Assembly (NCBI RefSeq): GCF_002741055.1
Contig: NZ_CP016809.1
Coordinates: 434,001-498,000 of the forward strand
Source: Paenibacillus ihbetae
Lineage (GTDB): Bacteria > Bacillota > Bacilli > Paenibacillales > Paenibacillaceae
Direction of reading: 5' to 3'
Length of the DNA: 64,000 nt
The notes beneath the pieces are model-generated. The model did not search any database and was not told the DNA's origin. It saw only the letters and a list, made by a program, of their open reading frames with translations. Every line of letters starts with the position of its first letter. The first letter of the stretch is position 1. The position numbers and the translations under genes are program-made. Positions 51,897 through 60,825 of this stretch are shown here, piece by piece.

Positions 51897-51928
51897 AAAA
51901 AAAGAAACCGTGTATGCTGCACGGTTTC
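51897..51928 (-). terminator. Terminator between glsA and the kinase-like gene
   Basis: Perfect stem GAAACCGTG/CACGGTTTC (51904-51928) followed on the minus strand by TTTTTTT; the plus-strand side has only a weak T tract. Confidence 0.88.
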
Positions 51929-51958
51929 TTCCATTTGCTTTTATATCCTATCTGCCAT

Positions 51959-52636
51959 TTATCGATGGAAAAACAGCTTTTTGATCCGCTCGGCAAATTC
52001 CTGCAGATTAGCGCTGGACGGATCGAGCCGGTAATACCCGTTTTTCACCGCCTCCAATACCCACAGCGGCAGCTTCTTACCTTCGATGAGCGGATACACG
52101 TTATCGTACGCCCACAAGAGATGCTCCCAGCGTCTGTCGTTACCGCTCTGGATATACTCCGATACATCCAGCACTTTGCCTCGGCCGTTTTGCAGCAGCA
52201 CATTTTTCAAGTGAATGTCTCTGGGATTCAGCCCTTTCTCCCTGACGAAGCTCCGTGCGGCCTCTACATCATCAATGACTTGCCTCGGTACCGGTACGCC
52301 GTACAGAAGACAATCATACAACGTCATCCCGCTCTCCCTGCTGATCGCCACGTAACGCTCGCCGGCACCGTAAAACGTAGGGAAATAAGGGCTACCTTGC
52401 AGTGATCGGTATACGCTAATTTCGGCTTCTTTTTTGGGAAGGGCCTCGGCCGCGTACAGCTTGTAAGCATAATCCGGCAGCGGTTCATAGACAAATACCG
52501 CGGCGTCAGTGCCAATCCCGATGCAATGCAGCTCATTCGATTCGCCTTCAATGGTCACCGGATCGTTAGTCCCTTGCTTCATGACTTCCATGCAGGACAG
52601 AGCATTTTCAGCCTGTTTCCAATCTTCCGTGTTCAT
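51959..52636 (-). CDS. Degenerate Ser/Thr kinase-like protein, YrzF-like
   Basis: A 225-residue kinase-fold protein from the ATG at 52636, which has GAGGTGG in front. A possible ATP-binding Lys59 is in YAYKLY. The catalytic loop is NPRDIHLKNVLL with Asp140 and Asn145 at the correct spacing. The usual DFG is replaced by DVSEY (Asp157). The glycine loop GIGTDAAVFVY is modified. These features match the small YrzF-type kinases of Bacillus, so activity is possible but altered. The substrate is unknown. It is a single gene. Confidence 0.82.
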   Translation of the reverse strand: MNTEDWKQAENALSCMEVMKQGTNDPVTIEGESNELHCIGIGTDAAVFVYEPLPDYAYKLYAAEALPKKEAEISVYRSLQGSPYFPTFYGAGERYVAISRESGMTLYDCLLYGVPVPRQVIDDVEAARSFVREKGLNPRDIHLKNVLLQNGRGKVLDVSEYIQSGNDRRWEHLLWAYDNVYPLIEGKKLPLWVLEAVKNGYYRLDPSSANLQEFAERIKKLFFHR

Positions 52637-52931
52637 AAGCCACCTCATTTGGCTATCAGCATTAACTTCCATAGATTCTGCTCGAAATCGCAAGGATCTG
52701 CATTAAAATAGGTCGCGCTAGCTTGTCCCCTGTGGCCAACAAATGCCGTGCGGGGACCCTGTCAAGCAACAATCGGAATAAGGGCCAGCGGTCCATTGCC
52801 AATCCTGGACAGCCTGTTGGCAATAACTTGTATCAGATCTTATATTATACTCTTCTCCTCACCTTCTTAGTATAAACGCTAGACGAAAATCCGGGCAAAT
52901 GCCTGAAATGTGCTCTAATTAATCCCGGTGC
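52637..52931. other. Gap upstream of the kinase-like gene with an inverted repeat
   Basis: It holds a perfect 8-bp inverted repeat (ATTGCCAA and TTGGCAAT, 52795-52824) and a minus-strand TATAAT (52844-52849) without a good -35. These could be the leader and promoter of the kinase-like gene. Nothing else was seen. Confidence 0.4.
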
Positions 52932-52972
52932 ACAAATAAAGAGAGCTTGGAAGGATTGATTTCCAGCTCTCT
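52932..52972 (-). terminator. Terminator after the propeller-protein gene
   Basis: Arms AAGAGAGCTTGGAA and TTTCCAGCTCTCTT (52939-52972) pair nearly fully; the minus-strand side continues TTATTTG. Confidence 0.75.
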
Positions 52973-53008
52973 TCATTGGGATCAACGATCTATATTCCGT
53001 TTATCTAT

Positions 53009-55777
53009 TCAACGCCAGGATTGGATGAACGCTCGGATGACGCTTTGGATACCATTCCGGACATTCGCCTCGATGTCCTCCTCCCCCGAACGTTCCAGAT
53101 GCTTAAGCGCATTTTCCAACTGGTGTACGGCTTGTTCTAGGCGCCCCGCGCCATAGTGGAAATGCGCTTGACGAATTGCATTGGTGAGCTGCTGCGCGAG
53201 CGGGTGCCGAATCTCTCCTTGGTCGATTTGGGATTCGATCCAAACCGGCAGCTGATCCGGCGTGACGGTTTCCGTATAGGTTATGGATGCATCATCATAA
53301 TAAGCCTTCGTCATCCACAACTGGGAGCAGAAAAAGACCAGTCTCACGTAAGCTGCATTCTCTGGAGCCACGGCGCTCATCTCAAGCTGCTGCCATTTGC
53401 CGCCGCCTGCTGTAATTTGAAGCGAGGTCCCGCCCACTTGCTTGCCGTTGGCATCGTAGTAGTTCATGGAGGCGAGGGTGCGTCCTTCCTGAAGGTACAC
53501 CTGGAATCTCGCCGTATACGCCGTCCCGGGCTTCACGGGAACGGAATCGGATGCAACGGCCACCGTTTCTGTCGCGGAAGCATCCGTAATGTACAAGCTG
53601 CTCGGGCCGCTTACGCTCTGCTCATTGCTTAATCCGAAAGACACGTTCGGCGTTTTATTGAACAAGGGGCTCCAGCCGGGGATCGCACCGTTATCTGCAG
53701 ATTGGTCAAAGCTTCCGTTCAAGATTGGGAGCTCGATCGGAATGTGAACGGCTCCGTCGCCTTTCGTCACTTCGATTTTTTTAAGTAAGGTATCATCCGA
53801 ATAATAGATATGTCCGTCATCACCGAGCGTCATCAATGGCGTTGTCGACAACGTGACCGCCGCTTCCGGCTCGTTCGGATCGATCACGGTAATCCTGCCC
53901 GCAAGCGTTGTGTACATATAACCGTCTTCGCCCCACCGGATGTGTGCCGGACGCCATCTTCCATAATTGGATACGGACGGATAAATATTCGCGCTCTTCA
54001 CGATGTTCATCGTCTCCGGATCCATGGCGAAGATCGTCCCATCCGCCGCTGCCCACAGCAATCCGTCAGGACCGATACTGAGCCCGCTGATCATTCCTGG
54101 TTGGGCGGATGCGCCCGGAATGGACGGAACGAATTCTTGAAGCTTTTTACCGCTGGCGATATCCCATACGAATATTTTGGCTGCGGTTTCCGTCGGATCG
54201 ATGCCGAGCCCGCCGGCCACCGTCGTTGACCCGTACAGCTTCCCGTTACGTACGGCGAGGCCGACGATCGATTGGTTGTGCACGACATCTTCATAGACGG
54301 TAAAGCCTTGCTCGGGACCGAGCGACGGATCATAGACGGTCAGCGAGCCGCCCAGTTCGCCGTAGTCCGGGATCGTGCCGATGAACAGCTTGCCTTCGCC
54401 GGGCGTCATGACGAACGGTCTGTCCTGGTGAGGAATTTTATAAATTTCTTTCGGATTCGTCCCGTCCTGAATCGGCTGATTGACATCCAGCTCCCAAATG
54501 CGGCCTCCCGGATAGAGACCGAAGTACATTTTTTCACCGAGTGCAGCCATGCCTTCGGCCTGTCCTAAGGAGAAGGTCTCGATTCGTTCGGTGGCAGGGG
54601 AATATGAAGCCCCTTTCCCTCCCGGATAGCCGCTCATATACAGCTTGCCGTCCGGCCCTTTCTCCAGCGTCTGGATCGGAATCGGATTGCCTGAGAACGG
54701 GTAGGTGACCGATTTGACCTGCTTCGTCTCCAGATTCATATAAGCAACCGCCCCCGACCACATGACGGTCGCGAGCGATTTTCCCGGAAGCTCCGGATCG
54801 TTCGGCATCTCGACCCAAGCGGTATTGCGAAGATAGGTGGTATATTCGATTCCGGTGTCGACCGCCTCCATCGAGATCAGATCCAGCTCCATCAATCGGT
54901 TATTCTGCACGAAATACACCTTATTGCTGCCCGGCTCGCCATACGATAAGCGGATTCCCTTATTGTTCAGGAAGTAGGTGTCGCTCCAAGCCCCGACTTC
55001 CGTGTCATAGAACAACAGTGCGTTATTCCCTCCGCTCAAGCCGGCTACGATATACTTGCCGGCAGCATCAAGCTGATACACTTGTGCCGTCTGCACCGCA
55101 CCGCCGTATGTCGGCAGCGGAATCTGCTCCTTCTCTCCTGTTTCCACGTTCACTTTAACGAGGCTTCCCTGAATACCGATACCTGCATACAAATATCCGT
55201 TATGGTAAGCCGTGGCCCGGGTATAGCTCTGGCCAGGCATCACGCTGCCGTAATCCTTCATCTCGCCGGTGGAGGGATCATAGCGGCCAACCTTGGCATT
55301 CGGATAAGAACCGAAATACACCCGGCCCTGCTCGTCATAGGTCAGCCCATATACAACGCTCTCACCGATCCCGCCCAGATCGCGCAGTTCTTTCGTTGTG
55401 GGGGAATACGTATACAGCTTGCCGTTACCGCCGATATACACCGTACCGTCCGGCAGGGTTACATGCGTCCAGGAGCTTTCGGTTCCTTCCAGTCGGTATT
55501 TACGCAGCACCTCCCTGCTGACCAGATCAACGACCTGGAAAATGCCCGGCTTGCCCGTTACCGTTGTATACATGACATCCCGGCCATCTTCTTTCCCGAA
55601 AGCTGCATCAAAAATGGCTACATTCTCAATCGGGGAGCCGATGGTTATCGGTTCACTGAACGCTTTGTCCACCCGTGCATCCGCCGGAGCGGCGAGCCAC
55701 GACTGCGATGCAAGAACCAAGATGAGCGCAAGCGTTAATATGATGCGCTTCTTTGCGTAAACGATCCTTTTTTGCAT
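53009..55777 (-). CDS. Secreted beta-propeller protein with carbohydrate-binding-like and FIMAH domains
   Basis: An exported protein of 922 residues. A signal peptide (about 1-34, hydrophobic LTLALILVLASQSWLAAPADA) is followed by a long propeller-like region (about 40-690) with many repeats of the kind GPDGKLYMSGYP, ending at about 690. A jelly-roll, CBM-like domain (about 690-850; GSFDQSADNGAIPGWSP, YYDDASITY) precedes a C-terminal helical FIMAH domain (about 852-922), as found on many Paenibacillus secreted enzymes. Whether the propeller is catalytic, for example a polysaccharide lyase, or only binds, is not known. A cre-like site lies 29 bp before the start codon, which suggests sugar repression. 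Confidence 0.85.
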   Translation of the reverse strand: MQKRIVYAKKRIILTLALILVLASQSWLAAPADARVDKAFSEPITIGSPIENVAIFDAAFGKEDGRDVMYTTVTGKPGIFQVVDLVSREVLRKYRLEGTESSWTHVTLPDGTVYIGGNGKLYTYSPTTKELRDLGGIGESVVYGLTYDEQGRVYFGSYPNAKVGRYDPSTGEMKDYGSVMPGQSYTRATAYHNGYLYAGIGIQGSLVKVNVETGEKEQIPLPTYGGAVQTAQVYQLDAAGKYIVAGLSGGNNALLFYDTEVGAWSDTYFLNNKGIRLSYGEPGSNKVYFVQNNRLMELDLISMEAVDTGIEYTTYLRNTAWVEMPNDPELPGKSLATVMWSGAVAYMNLETKQVKSVTYPFSGNPIPIQTLEKGPDGKLYMSGYPGGKGASYSPATERIETFSLGQAEGMAALGEKMYFGLYPGGRIWELDVNQPIQDGTNPKEIYKIPHQDRPFVMTPGEGKLFIGTIPDYGELGGSLTVYDPSLGPEQGFTVYEDVVHNQSIVGLAVRNGKLYGSTTVAGGLGIDPTETAAKIFVWDIASGKKLQEFVPSIPGASAQPGMISGLSIGPDGLLWAAADGTIFAMDPETMNIVKSANIYPSVSNYGRWRPAHIRWGEDGYMYTTLAGRITVIDPNEPEAAVTLSTTPLMTLGDDGHIYYSDDTLLKKIEVTKGDGAVHIPIELPILNGSFDQSADNGAIPGWSPLFNKTPNVSFGLSNEQSVSGPSSLYITDASATETVAVASDSVPVKPGTAYTARFQVYLQEGRTLASMNYYDANGKQVGGTSLQITAGGGKWQQLEMSAVAPENAAYVRLVFFCSQLWMTKAYYDDASITYTETVTPDQLPVWIESQIDQGEIRHPLAQQLTNAIRQAHFHYGAGRLEQAVHQLENALKHLERSGEEDIEANVRNGIQSVIRAFIQSWR

Positions 55778-56549
55778 GAATGGGATCCCCCGTTTCTTGT
55801 TATTTTGAAAGCGCTTTAAACTGATTTGTCAGCAAAACTGCCTATAAGTTCGCAATCCCCCCTCAACCGTTGTTCCCGTTTAACGCCCCAAGCTCCAAAC
55901 CGATGGATTCGTTTCGCCCCGTTCCTCCTCTGTGATCACGACCCTCGCACTCACATGCGTCATGATCAATCAAGTAGTGGACGAACGCCATTTCGCTTCT
56001 TAATTGAGCTGCCGCGTTTGCATCGGGTTCACGCCTTCCACCGCCAAGCCAGCAGAAGGCCCATTAAGCACCTTTAGTATAGGAATACCTTCCTTTTTTC
56101 GTAAAGGAGCGTATTTCCACCGTCTGTTATTTTTCGCATCCGCTGCATTCTCATCCCCGCTCAGTATGCTAATAAACGGATATTCGGCTTGTGGAATTTG
56201 CTAAATGGATAGAAATACATAAACTTAAACGGTTCTCACCCTCCCCGGATTGGCCCCTGGGACCTGATACCGGTGAACAACGAAAACCATGACACACGGT
56301 GAAGAACGGACGATGTTCCCGTAACTTTATTCCTGAGCGATTAGCCTCAAATTTCCGGTTTTCGTCCATTTTCTTATAAAATCGTTATTATATTAACGGA
56401 TGGGGCATAGTTCCTTGTTACCCGAACATGCATTCCCGATTGTGCGAATAGCGCGTCCCGTAAGAACATGGGCTCATCCCTTTTCAAATCATCAGTGATA
56501 TAATAACCCCGTTTACAAAGAAAGACTTATAGAGGAATGGAGGGAAACT
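55778..56549. other. Long non-coding gap between divergent secreted-protein genes
   Basis: About 770 bp without a supportable gene. It contains the cre-like site at 55806-55819 near the left end and TATAAT at 56499-56504 near the right end. Short frames within it lack ribosome binding sites and look like chance. Both flanking genes encode secreted proteins, so the gap should hold two promoters. Confidence 0.55.
55806..55819 (-). promoter_or_regulatory. cre-like catabolite control site
   Basis: TGAAAGCGCTTTAA differs from the palindrome TGAAAGCGCTTTCA at one position. It lies between the promoter region and start codon of the propeller-protein gene, where CcpA binding would block transcription. 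Confidence 0.65.
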
Positions 56550-58340
56550 ATGAATGTAAGAGGATGCCGGAAGCTTGCCGGCCTTCTGATGGCCTTGCTT
56601 CTGGTAGGGTTGCAGACACTGGCATATGCAGAGCAGGCCGAGGTGAAAGCGACCTGGGTATGGCAGACCGAATGGATCAAGGATGGCGGTGAAGATCTCC
56701 TTGATTATTCGCGTGAGGAAGGCATTAATCTGATCTATCTGCAAATAAATCGTCAAATGCCTGCAGCGAGCTACCAAACCTTTGTCGAGAAGGCTCATGC
56801 GGCAAATATTGCAGTCCACGCTTTGGGGGGCGATCCGGGTTGGGCGCTTGAGAAGCACTTGCCGGATATGCTGGGCCTAGCCGATTGGGTGAATGACTAT
56901 AATGCCGGTGTGCCGGAAAGCGGCCGCTTCGACGGGATCCATCTTGATATCGAGCCCTACGTGCTGCCCGAATGGGAGATTCGGCAGGAGCAGGTTATTT
57001 CATCATGGAAAAGCAATATAAGCGCTTTGCTCAGCCGTGTCTCGGGATCCGATCTTGAGCTCGGGATCGACATCCCCTTCTGGTTCGACTCATACACGCT
57101 GGAAGACGGAACGCCGGTCAACGAATGGCTCATGGGCTCCTTTGATCATGTCACCGTGATGGCTTATCGGAACCAGGTGGATTCCGAGCATGGCATTCTG
57201 TCCCTTACCCGGACTGAGCTCGAGCTGGCGGATCGGCTCGGCAAGCAGGTCGTGGTGGCGGTAAATACGAAAGAAATGCCCGGCGAAGCCCACACGACAT
57301 TCCATGGACTTGGCCGTGAATATCTGTCCAGCGCTTTGGATCAATTATCCGCCGATCTAAGCTCTTACAGCTCATTCGCGGGACTGGCTGTCCACGATGC
57401 CCGCAGCTGGAGGGACATGCCGGCGGGCGTTGATGCTGAACCCCCGAACGGAGAGAAGCCGGCACCGAATCCGGCTCCTCCTTCCAGCCCAAGTCCTGGT
57501 GATGGGAGAAGGGTGCCGGATGCGGATCCGATCGAACGGGATCCCCAGGTAAGGGGCACCTATATTTGGGAAGCGCGTGACGTTATCGAGGACAGTCAAG
57601 AAATTTTGGCGTTCGCCAAAGAGAAGAATTTGAATTGGCTGTATGTGAGATTGGATTTGGAGCAGCCGTTCGAATCGTATTCTTCTTTTGTGAAACAAGC
57701 ATCCGCAGCGGGCATTGAAGTACACGCCTTGGGCGGACATCCGATTTGGGCGCTGCAGGAAAACCGTCCACGGATGATGAGACTGGTGAACTATGTAAAA
57801 GAATACAACCGCTCCGTTGCCGGCGACGAACGATTCCATGGCATCCACCTGGATATCGAGCCGTATGTCCTGCCAGCCTGGCAGGCCGATTCGGATCAGG
57901 TTATTGCCGAATGGACGACCAATTTGGACGCATTCGTGAGCGAGCTGAAGAAGGACTCCAGCCTTGAAGCCAGCATGGATATGGCCGTCTGGCTTGATAA
58001 ACACAAGGCTCCCGGTGCAGACATTTCTCTCAGCCAATGGATGATCAGCCGGATGGATCATGTAGCGTTGATGGCCTTCCGCGACACGGCCGCAGGCTCC
58101 AATGGCATCGTCGGCGTCTCCAAAGAGGAAATCGGATTTGCAAATGAGCTTGGAAAGCCAATCATTCTCTCTGTAGAGATGAAGGAAAGCCATGAGGGCG
58201 ACCATATCACCTTCTTTGAAGAAGGGGCTGCCTTTATGGAAGAAGAACTGGCCAAGCTTCCCGGATTGCTGCAGGATTCCCCTGCATACACCGGCCATGT
58301 CGTTCATGCTTACGAATACTGGAAGAATGCGAAGCCTTGA
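56550..58340 (+). CDS. Secreted protein with two tandem TIM-barrel-like domains
   Basis: A 596-residue exported protein. A signal peptide (about 1-27) is followed by two homologous domains (about 31-295 and 333-596) joined by a Pro-rich linker (EPPNGEKPAPNPAPPSSPSP). Each copy has a HALGG block, the acidic motif GIHLDIEPYVLP (Glu135 and Glu437), and a later VMAYR or LMAFRD strand end. The DxE arrangement at the end of strand four recalls GH18 and related barrels. So a glycan-hydrolysing role is possible, but the family is not recognised. GGAGGG lies about seven bases before the ATG. A hairpin follows the stop. Confidence 0.82.
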   Translation: MNVRGCRKLAGLLMALLLVGLQTLAYAEQAEVKATWVWQTEWIKDGGEDLLDYSREEGINLIYLQINRQMPAASYQTFVEKAHAANIAVHALGGDPGWALEKHLPDMLGLADWVNDYNAGVPESGRFDGIHLDIEPYVLPEWEIRQEQVISSWKSNISALLSRVSGSDLELGIDIPFWFDSYTLEDGTPVNEWLMGSFDHVTVMAYRNQVDSEHGILSLTRTELELADRLGKQVVVAVNTKEMPGEAHTTFHGLGREYLSSALDQLSADLSSYSSFAGLAVHDARSWRDMPAGVDAEPPNGEKPAPNPAPPSSPSPGDGRRVPDADPIERDPQVRGTYIWEARDVIEDSQEILAFAKEKNLNWLYVRLDLEQPFESYSSFVKQASAAGIEVHALGGHPIWALQENRPRMMRLVNYVKEYNRSVAGDERFHGIHLDIEPYVLPAWQADSDQVIAEWTTNLDAFVSELKKDSSLEASMDMAVWLDKHKAPGADISLSQWMISRMDHVALMAFRDTAAGSNGIVGVSKEEIGFANELGKPIILSVEMKESHEGDHITFFEEGAAFMEEELAKLPGLLQDSPAYTGHVVHAYEYWKNAKP

Positions 58341-58360
58341 TCGGTTATTCGTAGATAAGC

Positions 58361-58409
58361 GGGGTGTGCCGCAAGATCTCGGATCTGGCGGACGCCCCTT
58401 GTTCTGTTT
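58361..58409 (+). terminator. Long hairpin, probable terminator of the TIM-barrel gene
   Basis: GGGGTGTGCCGCAAGATC and GATCTGGCGGACGCCCC pair with a few interruptions (58361-58398), followed by TTGTTCTGTTT. It begins 20 bp past the stop codon. Confidence 0.5.
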
Positions 58410-58720
58410 GGCGAAAATCTTCCATAGAGCTGCATAAGTTGAGTCTATATGTTTCGATTGGATGATGATAGAAAAAAGATTGACGAACCGAAATCTTGAC
58501 GCTACCATGATGAAGGACATTTATAAGGAGCATACTTCTATCATAACTTGTCCGATCATGATACGGCCGGCGTTTAACCAGCGCAAGACTTCTGAAACCA
58601 TGCACATCCAGATAAGGAAGACTGCGATTCCCCATACATATATCTGGTGCCAAGGTCAGTGGCTCTTGAGCTGCAAGGATGGACGCCATTCATCTCAAGC
58701 AGGAAAGCAGGTGATTCATT
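58410..58720. other. Non-coding gap upstream of mscL
   Basis: No gene, repeat or clear hairpin was seen. It must contain the mscL promoter, but I found no convincing -35/-10 pair. Confidence 0.4.
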
Positions 58721-59119
58721 ATGAATCTGTTAAAAGAATTTAAAGCCTTTGCGCTCAAGGGGAACGTCTTGGATCTGGCCATCGGGGTCATCATCGGTGC
58801 TGCCTTTGGTAAAATCGTATCCTCGCTGGTCAGCGACATCATAATGCCTCTGATCGGATTGCTGATCGGCGGCGTTGATTTATCCGGATTGAAGAAAACC
58901 CTTGGAAATGCCACGATTACGTACGGGGTATTTTTGCAGACGGTCCTGGACTTTCTGATCGTGTCATTCTCGATCTTCATGTTCATTCGAACCATCAACC
59001 GCTTCAAGCGAAAAGAAGAAGCCAAACCGGACGAGCCTCCTGCTCCATCTAAGGAAGAGGTGCTGCTAACCGAAATCCGCGACCTGCTGAAGCAGCAGAA
59101 CGAAACAGGCCGCTCATAA
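58721..59119 (+). CDS. mscL: Large-conductance mechanosensitive channel
   Basis: A 132-residue membrane channel that opens under strong membrane tension to release solutes after osmotic downshock. It has the N-terminal helix [23 protein letters not shown], first pore helix ([23 protein letters not shown]) and second helix ([16 protein letters not shown]), then a charged C-terminal coil. The ATG at 58721 has CAGGTGA ahead. It is a single gene ending in a strong terminator. Confidence 0.97.
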   Translation: MNLLKEFKAFALKGNVLDLAIGVIIGAAFGKIVSSLVSDIIMPLIGLLIGGVDLSGLKKTLGNATITYGVFLQTVLDFLIVSFSIFMFIRTINRFKRKEEAKPDEPPAPSKEEVLLTEIRDLLKQQNETGRS

Positions 59120-59127
59120 AGCGCTAA

Positions 59128-59171
59128 GGAAGTATGTTTTCGATGAACGAGAACATACTTCCTATTTTTTT
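59128..59171 (+). terminator. Terminator after mscL
   Basis: Perfect 11-bp stem (GGAAGTATGTT with AACATACTTCC) at 59128-59162, followed by seven T residues. Confidence 0.95.
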
Positions 59172-59298
59172 GCATGAAGCTTCCAAAGACCGCTTGTTTC
59201 ATGATGTTCCGGGCACCTTTCTTAAGTCAGCAGCTACCCGGTTCCTGCAAGCTTCGGCTTACGGGAAGTCCAGCATGACCAGCGTTATGGCCGGCAAC

Positions 59299-59338
59299 CA
59301 AAAAAAGAACCTGCGGCAAGATGTCAGCGAGGTTCTTT
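59299..59338 (-). terminator. Terminator after the lipoprotein gene
   Basis: Perfect stem AAAGAACCT/AGGTTCTTT (59304-59338) with a 17-base loop, followed on the minus strand by seven T residues. Confidence 0.88.
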
Positions 59339-59354
59339 CGCTATTTATACCGGT

Positions 59355-59990
59355 TTATTCTAGAAATTTACGGATTGGAAAGTTGACATTGCGAGTACCC
59401 GTAATCTCCATAAAATGATCGTCATAGGTTTCGATAGATAATTGGATCAGGGATTCCTCCAGCGTAATCGAGGCGATATGCTGCGTTTCTTGAACCGCAT
59501 ACTTCTCCTGCATCTTTCCGCTATCCAACGAATAGACAAAAAGCTGTCTTGTGGAAGGAATGGTTCCATATTTATTGCCCGTGGAGATCAGCAGATGTCC
59601 ATCATCCAGCCAAAACACGCGTTTCGGCGAATGATCGGAAGAAAAGTCATCCGATGACAATATTTTTTTCGTATTGTTTCCGATATAATCATACAGCCAT
59701 ATTTCACCCGACAATTCGAATTCAAACGGGGCAATAAAAGCTAATTTAAGACCATCCGGCGAAACCATCGGTTTGGAGGGAAAGTCTTCTTTCGAGCTGA
59801 TTGTCGTGCTCTGATCCTTTTCTTGCAATATAATTTCAGGTCGATCTTCAGAATAGAGCACATTTCGCCCGAGCTCCAAAGAATTTCGCAAAGTATCATC
59901 AGGGGTAGCGTTATGAGTCACACAGCCAGCCAACAGAACAGACATCATCAATAATCCGCCCCCTAAGAAGGAGCGATATATTCGAAACAT
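59355..59990 (-). CDS. Lipoprotein of unknown function (DUF4652-like propeller fragment)
   Basis: A 211-residue lipoprotein starting at the ATG at 59990, which has GGAGGG seven bases upstream. The lipobox is LLAGC. The rest contains two repeats like those in propeller proteins (KPMVSPDGLKLAFIAPFEFELSGEIWLYD and PKRVFWLDDGHLLIST), a layout resembling DUF4652. It probably sits on the outer face of the membrane. The role is unknown and the neighbouring genes give no hint. Confidence 0.78.
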   Translation of the reverse strand: MFRIYRSFLGGGLLMMSVLLAGCVTHNATPDDTLRNSLELGRNVLYSEDRPEIILQEKDQSTTISSKEDFPSKPMVSPDGLKLAFIAPFEFELSGEIWLYDYIGNNTKKILSSDDFSSDHSPKRVFWLDDGHLLISTGNKYGTIPSTRQLFVYSLDSGKMQEKYAVQETQHIASITLEESLIQLSIETYDDHFMEITGTRNVNFPIRKFLE

Positions 59991-60167
59991 GGTTTCCCTC
60001 CAATCCATGATGTGACGAATAGGATTTACCACATTATAACCGGGTACGGCTCGTCAGAGGTTACGATAAGATGAGGTTTCAGTATCGAAAGTTTAAACAA
60101 TTGCCTGAAACAAGTTCCTCACCATACTGAGCATGCCGCTGATCGCAATGTGTTGGCTGTTCCGGAT

Positions 60168-60200
60168 GCGCTAATAAGCCGACGGTGATCCGCCGGCTTA
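60168..60200 (-). terminator. Probable terminator after the VOC gene
   Basis: Stem TAAGCCGACGG/CCGCCGGCTTA (60175-60200) with a 4-base loop; the minus-strand side continues TTAG, a weak T run. Confidence 0.55.
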
Positions 60201-60239
60201 CGCAGCCATAGTCGGCTGCCATGTTGTGTGGACAAAATC

Positions 60240-60650
60240 TTATTCTTTGCAGATCATCAGCTTGTTTCCATCCGGATCCTTGATGACGAACCAGTGGTCG
60301 TGCTCGATCTCGGTGACGATTTCAGCACCCAGCTCCTTCATGTAAGTATAAGATCCTTGCAAGTCTTGCGTCAGGAGCATAAAGGCCGGCGTCTCGATAT
60401 GAGGCGCTCCCTCTTCCCGGCCACCGCCCCACTTCGGCATCGTGTCCAGGATAACTCCGGTCCCCTCCATTGGCAGCGGACAAAGATGACCGTTCAGGAT
60501 CGAGCATTCCTCTTCATTGAATCCAAGCATTCGGCAGTACCAGACGCGGGATCGTTCGATATCGCGGACCGGTATGAAAATGCTCCCTACTTTATTCTTG
60601 ATCGGGCTAACGGATGACAGTCCATCCGCTTCTTTACGTGCTCCGTTCAT
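60240..60650 (-). CDS. VOC-superfamily (glyoxalase/dioxygenase-like) protein
   Basis: A 136-residue protein starting at the ATG at 60650 with GGAGGAA upstream. The VOC fold is shown by IFIPVRDIERSRVWYCRMLGF near the N-terminus and by FVIKDPDGNKLMICKE at the C-terminus. These are metal-binding pockets used by glyoxalases, ring-cleaving enzymes or antibiotic-resistance proteins. No family assignment beyond the superfamily is supported. The gene is divergent from the TolB-like gene. Confidence 0.88.
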   Translation of the reverse strand: MNGARKEADGLSSVSPIKNKVGSIFIPVRDIERSRVWYCRMLGFNEEECSILNGHLCPLPMEGTGVILDTMPKWGGGREEGAPHIETPAFMLLTQDLQGSYTYMKELGAEIVTEIEHDHWFVIKDPDGNKLMICKE

Positions 60651-60825
60651 GATCGTTCCTCCGTTCAGTAATTTCAACACTCGCGTTATTGAAACTATGA
60701 TAGCAAACTTTTCTGCGAGGCGACTGAACAATTTTCTCATTTCGACTTCCGATTCGCCTAATTCGGACGAATGAATACACTATAAGATCATCGTTCACGA
60801 AAGGTGGATCCCTAGGGATGATAAC

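Noticed and set aside
55826..56369. Short frames in the long gap between the two secreted-protein genes
   Set aside because: They lack ribosome binding sites and have a biased amino acid composition typical of chance frames.
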